From positions 911,501 through 975,500 of the forward strand of contig NC_134027.1 in NCBI RefSeq assembly GCF_964204645.1: a stretch of 64,000 nt of DNA. The letters are read 5' to 3'. The notes under the pieces were generated by a model. That model searched no databases and was not told where the DNA came from. It saw nothing but the letters and a program-made list of their open reading frames with translations. The DNA comes from Tubulanus polymorphus. Taxonomy: Eukaryota > Nemertea > Palaeonemertea > Tubulaniformes > Tubulanidae. A program made the translations under genes and the position numbers. Positions 21,799-64,000 of this stretch are shown here, in pieces (positions within the stretch are counted from its first letter, which is position 1; each line of letters begins with the position of its first letter).

Positions 21799-22095
21799 AA
21801 GTATCAGTATCAGTATCAGTATCAGGGGTTCTCTTCTCTAGAATCAGTATCAGGGGTTCTCTTCTCTAGAATCAGTATCAGGGGGTCTCTTCTCTAGAAT
21901 CAGTATCAGGGGGTTCTCTTCTCTAGAATCAGTATCAGGGGGGTCTCTTCTCTAGAATCAGTATCAGGGGGTCTCTTCTCTAGAATCAGTATCAGGGGTT
22001 CTCTTCTCTAGAATCAGTATCAGGGGGTCTCTTCTCTAGAATCAGTATCAGGGGGTCTCTTCTCTAGAATCAGTATCAGGGGGCCTCTTCCCTAT
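21799..22095. repeat. 27-28-bp minisatellite, about 10 copies
   Basis: The unit is atcagtatcagggggtctct plus tctctaga. It lies about 1 kb downstream of the WNK stop codon. Confidence 0.95.
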
Positions 22096-23097
22096 CTGCT
22101 GTCAATCGTAATTCATTCAACATTGTTTTTCATGCGAAAAAGAATTTTCTTATCTTTAGTTTTCGACTCATGCAGTGTCATGAATAGGCACTTTTACAGA
22201 TAATGACGTTGTCCACCCCTGCTAGGAATTAGCACAGCAGTGGTGACAGAAAGTGTCACTATAGGGCGCCACTGTCACTTCAATCTATCACTACTTTAAG
22301 AACTACCGACTGCGAATAAGAAAAGTGTAGAAGTCTTAAACTGTTCATCGCATGAATTCAACTTCGAGCAACTGAAGAACAGCAACTCATCGCAACTAAT
22401 CACTAAATGAAAGTAGATCGGAACAACTGGCAACTTTAAAAACAAAGCTTACCAGCTCTTCAGCCAGTCAGGTCAGACCACTAGGCTGAACGCTAGGCCA
22501 AGACTTACGCGTTTTAAAGACCAGTTTTGGCTAAATAAACTCAAACCGATCTATAACGTAAGTAGCGTCTGTTCTAACCGACTTCTAAAGATTGAGAGCT
22601 TCTACAGTTTGACCGATAGTTGATGTGTTTATAGTGTAGTGACGCCTTATACTAAACACAATATTAACTACGAGTCGAGCCTACGACACAAACAGATCAC
22701 AGTCATCAAAAACTGAATTTTCACGCTACATCTCTCGACGCTATTTTTACGGATGATTCGTGTGGTGAAGTATTTGTTGTATACATGTTACACGGTTAAA
22801 CGAGTCACTTTGGCAATGACGATTAGTCTATACTTATATAACACATAGTATACACAACCCCACATAGAAACAGAGTGAGCAGATGAGAGGAGACATGGAG
22901 GAGAGAGAGGAGAGGAGACATGGAGGAGAGAGAGGATAGAGGCAAAGGAACGATAAAGAGATTGAGAGGGGGAGGGGGAAGAATTCATCCTTGAAATCAT
23001 GAACTATTTACACGTCATCCGACACACGTCACGTACACAAAACATAAATCAATAAACATATTCACAGATAGCTTGTAGTGGTATAAATAAGTGTTCA
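22096..23097 (-). other. probable WNK 3' UTR
   Basis: Directly follows the WNK stop codon on the minus strand. It has no splice-like structure or ORF that I can support. A GA-rich patch lies at 22880-22980. No AATAAA occurs close to the stop. Confidence 0.45.
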
Positions 23098-59348
<36,251 letters not shown>

Positions 59349-59401
59349 CTGAAATATACAATAATTATAAAATGGTTTATATCATGAATATCAGAATTGA
59401 G

Positions 59402-59500
59402 GAGATGCCCCAGGAGGAAGCCCGCAACGTGCCCCAGGAGGAAGCCCGCAACGTGCCCCAGGAGGAAGCCCGCAACGTGCCCCAGGAGGAAGCCTGTGAT
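59402..59500. repeat. 24-bp minisatellite, 4 copies, near exon A acceptor
   Basis: Unit gccccaggaggaagcccgca plus acgt, starting about 54 bases from the exon A acceptor. Confidence 0.92.
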
Positions 59501-59944
59501 GTGCCGAAAATGTGCCCCAGTCCAAGAACGTGCCTCAGAAAGAACTCATAATGTGCCCAGCCCCATGAAATCAGATTTAGATGCTGGAATTATTTGACGG
59601 AACACTGATTTGAAAATGAACAGGAAAAGAGATCCAAGTGTGGAATCTTCAATCATTGACAAAAGTAATAGGTCTTAAAAAGCACCTTTTATACAGAAAA
59701 TCTTAAATATCTAATACAGGTGTCTTAATTGTGGTCCCACGGGACCGTGAACCAGGAATAGAGCGTCAGATCGGATTCTGACAGAAATGCCGGTCTAAAC
59801 CGGTTATAAACAACTGTATCAGCTACTGTTACTCCCGATGTGTCAACTCAACTCCCATATGGACACAACACATGTAACGCAACAAGTCAGCTCTCTTGAA
59901 GACATTCAAATAATAGTCAAACATGGCAAAATAATAATTCAGAC

Positions 59945-60315
59945 CATTACTGACCAGTGCAGTCTAATATACTGACCATTACAGTCTAATATACAGACCA
60001 TTACTGACCAGTAGTCTAATATACTGACCAGTGCAGTCTAATACTGACCATTACAGTCCGATACTGACCAGTGCAGTTTAAAACTGACCAGTACAGTCTA
60101 ATACTGACCAGTACAGTCTAATACTGACCAGTACAGTCTAATACTGACCAGTACAGTCTAATACTGACCAGTACAGTCTAATACTGACCAGTACAGTCTA
60201 ATACTGACCAGTACAGTCTAATACTGACCAGTACAGTCTAATACTGACCAGTACAGTCTAATACTGACCAGTACAGTCTAATACTGACCAGTACAGTCTA
60301 ATACTGACCATCACT
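59945..60315. repeat. 20-bp minisatellite, about 17 copies
   Basis: Unit actgaccagtacagtctaat. The right half is nearly perfect and the left half has drifted. Confidence 0.95.
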
Positions 60316-60671
60316 GACCAGTGGTCCAGTAATCTCTAGGATAAAGGGGTTTGACATCCATATTAATGAGAGTATTTCCATTAACGATGGTCATTCATTT
60401 ATAATACGTAACAGATTGAAGTTGCAGGGCTGCTGGTATCATTAACACTATATCATCTCAATCAGTATGAAAACAGAGACCTTCATTTCTAAAGGCACCA
60501 GTATCAAAAACAGACAATAACATGAAGCGTTTACGCCATTTTTGGTCATCGCTTTCAAATAAAATTTCTGAGATCAGCCAGCTCAAAGTCCCTTTAACAA
60601 TGAACTGAGAATGTGTTTGAACGATTAGCTCTTCAAATAGATATACGCCCAATGACTAATATGATAAAAGG

Positions 60672-60752
60672 AGGGGTCCAGGGTCTCGAGGGGCGGGAGG
60701 GGTCCAGGGTCTCGAGGAGCGGGAGGGGTCCAGGGTCTCGAGGAGAGGGAGG
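60672..60752. repeat. 28-bp minisatellite, 3 copies
   Basis: Unit gaggggtccagggtctcgag plus about 8 bases. Confidence 0.9.
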
Positions 60753-63700
60753 GTCGATATGGCGATAATAATGATAAAACTTGTCACAGTACAGATCAAT
60801 AAGTGAACATCTGGCAGGCAGCAGCTCTTAATATTGTGAATATAATATCTAAACAGCTGTTTCTCCTCCGTTACTCCTTACACGGAGCAGAGACCGGAGC
60901 AGGCATCGGTGGCGTCATCGTCCAGATGGAGCTGATTTATATCGATCTATCGATTGATTTTGCTCCGATCGTTCTTTATACAACTGAAGCGCAGTCCTTT
61001 ATAACATTTTATAAACACTGTGAGCAACATTTTGAAATCTTCTTTCTATCAACTTCATTCGGCAACGACCGGGCCCGGAACAGCTAATCTAATCTCCGAA
61101 TCTAATCTCAGACTCACTGATCACCTTATAATAAACTCAACTAACCCATCGAGAGGCTACCACACTTCAACACCCGTATCACTTCTAAAACTAGAACTCA
61201 TAGACCGAGGGAACTAGAGAGTCCTGGGAGTCGGAATTAGAAAAAGAACCTAGGATGCCTTCTCAAACCAGGACTCCTCAGACCGGAGAACCCTGGCAAC
61301 CAGGAATGCTAAGAACCCTGGGAGTACAAAGTTCTCATTTAGGTAAATATTCATCAATCAGTAATTGTCTGGTATGAGGGATACAGTGAATAATAGCTGA
61401 TACTAAAAAAACTATAAAAATACTGCACTGTGTCTAGTGATAAAAATAATAATACCCCGATGATATGTGATACGTGATTCCCAAACGTGTCATATAGACA
61501 CATTGTGTCTACTATACTGAATAGAGGTGATAGACCCTGAGGAGGTGGTGGCGGCGGCGGTGGGGGTGGGGGAGAGAGACTGATCACCACTAAACATGAT
61601 CGAAAGAAACCGTAGTTGACAATAGTTCTCAGGCTTGAGTTTTCATGAGATCATCTTCGAGGTCATGTCGCTGAAAAACTGAGTATTCTGGTGCCTAATT
61701 CCGCAGCTAGGTGGCGCACTGGGCCCATTCTTTGCACTCAGACCCACAAATTAACAATGTACCCAAGACTATTAGACTCAGACTCAGACCAGATAAAATA
61801 GAGAACAAATACTAGAGGATATATTGGTTTGTGGTGGAAAGATGTCCTTTCAGCCCCGCCCATTCTCCATTCTCCATTCCCTTCCCATTCTGGTAAACTG
61901 ATTAACTATGAAGCAGTCTGTCTGTCTGTAGAGAGAGGATAGGAATGGAAGGTCACAGATAATCTCACTTCAGCAATCAACATTCCTCCTGCACGAAGAG
62001 CTGTCAACCTAAATGATAATATCACGTCAGACATCTTTAATCTACAACCTACTGCGGCAAGTGACTTATTACAACCAGTTTTAAACCAACCAACCGAACA
62101 TGAACTCGTTCTATTGCAACCACACAACTTCGTTCTATCAATTGTTTCTTTACTTCTAATTCAGTTAAACTAAGCAGAAAACTGAAATGTGAGGAGAATG
62201 GGATGGAAACAGATAGCAGTCAAAGGGGATGAAATGTGAAGTAAAATGAGAAGTGATTCGACCGAGAAATGAAATTCACTCCGGACCCATCAAAGATTTT
62301 CACATAGAATTTTTACTCAAGATTTCTTCACATAAAAAACCGCAGCCAAATTAGTTATATCTAACAATAGCGCACCCAACCCTGCGCAGAGTTCTAATTT
62401 AACCTAATTGACGATGCAGCAAGACCTGGCGAATAAACTGTGAAATTGGGTGCATGAGACTAATGTAGATTAAAAGCAAATTTACTACAGGTTACTTCAG
62501 CACAAATAAATAATTTCTCTGAACTCTGGTGCAAATACCGCAAACTACAGCAATACATTCCTGCAGCCAATATAGAAATAACAATAGATTCATTGTATGC
62601 GCTGAAATTAGTGGTCAGTGGATAGAGAGAGTGAGAGGGAGAGAGGGAGAGAGAGTGAGAGAGGGAGAGAGGGGGAGAGGGAGAGAGAGAGAATAGACAC
62701 CAGAAGAGTTCGAGAGTGGTAAGGAGTGGAAAAGGACACCACATGCATACCAGGGGCTGCAGTTGCTCCAGTTGGTTAAAGAAAACAGTCAGATAATACC
62801 ATTATTATCTAATTGTCACTATTTCAGCTATGCGCATTAACCGATGAGACGGACCCGAAATAATGAGGATTAGAGTTAAAACTCTATAAACCAAACAGCA
62901 TAAATAAAACACTTCAATAATCCCCCCTGATAATCACTATCCACTTTATATATACACGGGAAAAAAGTGTGTCTGGAGTTTGATGAAAAATTCTCTGTTC
63001 GTCGAGATACGTGAAAAAAATATCCGATAATTATTGACTGCCCAGACAGTGACACACGACGAGCGAGGGAGGGAGGGAGTGGGAGAGGGAGGGAGGGACG
63101 TGAGGGAGGGGAGAGATATCTCATAGATATATACTAATATTCATATGAAACACACAGAATTCGGTCGGTTCAAATACTACAAACCAATGTTCCGGATTTG
63201 CCGGTCTAATCTTATAGATAAGTGCAAGAAATGAATCTCTGATCTAAAGGAATCGTAGTCGATGTTATTCTAGTTATTTCTAGTCTATGTTAATCTAGTT
63301 ATTTCTCATAATTCTCTGTGTTTTGTTGTGCGATGAATAATTCAACATTATAAATAAATAAATAACTGGTTCACAAACAATGAGCAGCAGCTCAGCCATC
63401 AGCGACACGCGATAAACACCACCAGAAATTACCTGATAACAGACAAACAATAAATTACTGAAACACTATCATAGTCAATCGCACCCATCAGGACCAGACC
63501 TGACTACAGATATATATCATCTACAACTTCTATACCGATTATCCAATACTTTCAGCTCCAGTTTTTGGTAAATCATTTAAGAGCGACTATTGTTAAGCGG
63601 GAGGTCTGAAGAAATAATGCGAACATTACTCGACAAATCTGGATAATCCGTCAAATTATTGGGAAAAGATGTAGCATTAGGATAGAAATGACCGACTGAA

Positions 63701-63878
63701 ACATTGACTCCCTCCTGAGACTATCTAATGTAACCACAGAGACGAATCAAAATCTGCAGCCACGGCGCAGCTAGCTCAGCAGGGCAGTAAAAATACTCAA
63801 CTGTGATTTCTGTCACTGTCTCTACCGCCGGGAGACAGCATTATTTCCTGATGTCATTGACAATCATGCAAACAGTTT

Positions 63879-64000
63879 CAGAGCTCACTCCACCGATACT
63901 GCCTGATACAGCCTGAGAAATGTCTCTCCAGATAGTCACTCAGAGCTCACTCCACCGGTACTGCCTGATACAGCCTGAGCAATGTCTCTCCAGATAGTCA
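63879..64000. repeat. 62-bp tandem repeat cut by window edge
   Basis: cagagctcactccacc recurs at 63879 and 63941. Further copies may lie beyond 64000. Confidence 0.9.

Larger units (their letters stand above)
59349..64000 (-). other. WNK 5' intron, continuing past right edge
   Basis: I searched both strands for the kinase N-lobe (glycine-rich loop, catalytic lysine, E-L-M-T-S-G-T-L) and did not find it, so those exons lie beyond the window. It holds minisatellites at 59402-59500, 59945-60315, 60672-60752 and 63879-64000, and GA-rich blocks near 62620-62700 and 63058-63115. Confidence 0.7.

Noticed and set aside
60458-60652. Minus-strand ORF containing DDQKWRKRFML
   Set aside because: I considered it as a WNK exon, but it lacks kinase N-lobe motifs and suitable splice phases.

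Overview
The window is animal nuclear DNA. Coding sequence is split into many short exons with GT/AG introns, the introns are AT-rich and full of minisatellites and small foldback elements, and there are no operons or ribosome-binding sites. Two minus-strand genes lie head to tail, and every conserved match is to metazoan protein families. The large introns, polyglutamine-rich coding exons and heavy minisatellite load suggest an invertebrate, possibly a marine spiralian (mollusc, annelid or brachiopod). That placement is a guess.

Region 1 to 12847 (minus strand) holds 14 exons of a TASOR-like (FAM208A) gene. The start codon is at 12847 and the 3' end runs off the left edge. I rebuilt the exons by hand and every intron phase agrees, giving about 1,348 codons. 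The N-terminal half carries the DUF3715/pseudo-PARP block and the following region typical of TASOR, the scaffold of the HUSH silencing complex. An NF-Y-type CCAAT site lies about 145 bp upstream of the start codon.

Region 12848 to 23097 has no gene I can support. It includes the TASOR 5' flank, a MITE-like element, a long AT-rich stretch, a 48-copy 21-bp minisatellite and a 28-bp minisatellite. Part of it is probably the 3' UTR of the next gene.

Region 23098 to 59348 (minus strand) holds 14 exons of a WNK (with-no-lysine) kinase gene, again with all phases consistent, giving 2,262 residues up to the stop. Present are the catalytic half of the kinase domain ([11 protein letters not shown], activation loop, APE), the first CCT/PF2 domain, Q-rich exons, a second CCT domain, a 3.1-kb low-complexity exon with RFxV-type SPAK/OSR1 docking motifs, and a C-terminal coiled coil followed by a pure (CAG)29 polyglutamine tract. 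The exons for the N terminus and ATP-binding lobe must lie beyond position 64000. An alternative terminal exon with its own stop and AATAAA (45268 to 45290) could give a shorter isoform lacking the second CCT domain.

Region 59349 to 64000 is WNK intron containing minisatellites.

The most notable non-genic signals are: (1) tandem repeats or MITEs that abut splice sites at least six times; (2) several dispersed foldback families, the commonest built on GGACCCAGTTCCACAGTT and its complement; (3) a 65-bp intronic satellite whose units join telomere-like repeats, a CCAAT box and an octamer; (4) a cluster of RFX X-box-like sites in a WNK intron; and (5) a hammerhead-ribozyme-like core. No wholly new gene system was found. 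TASOR and WNK are known families.
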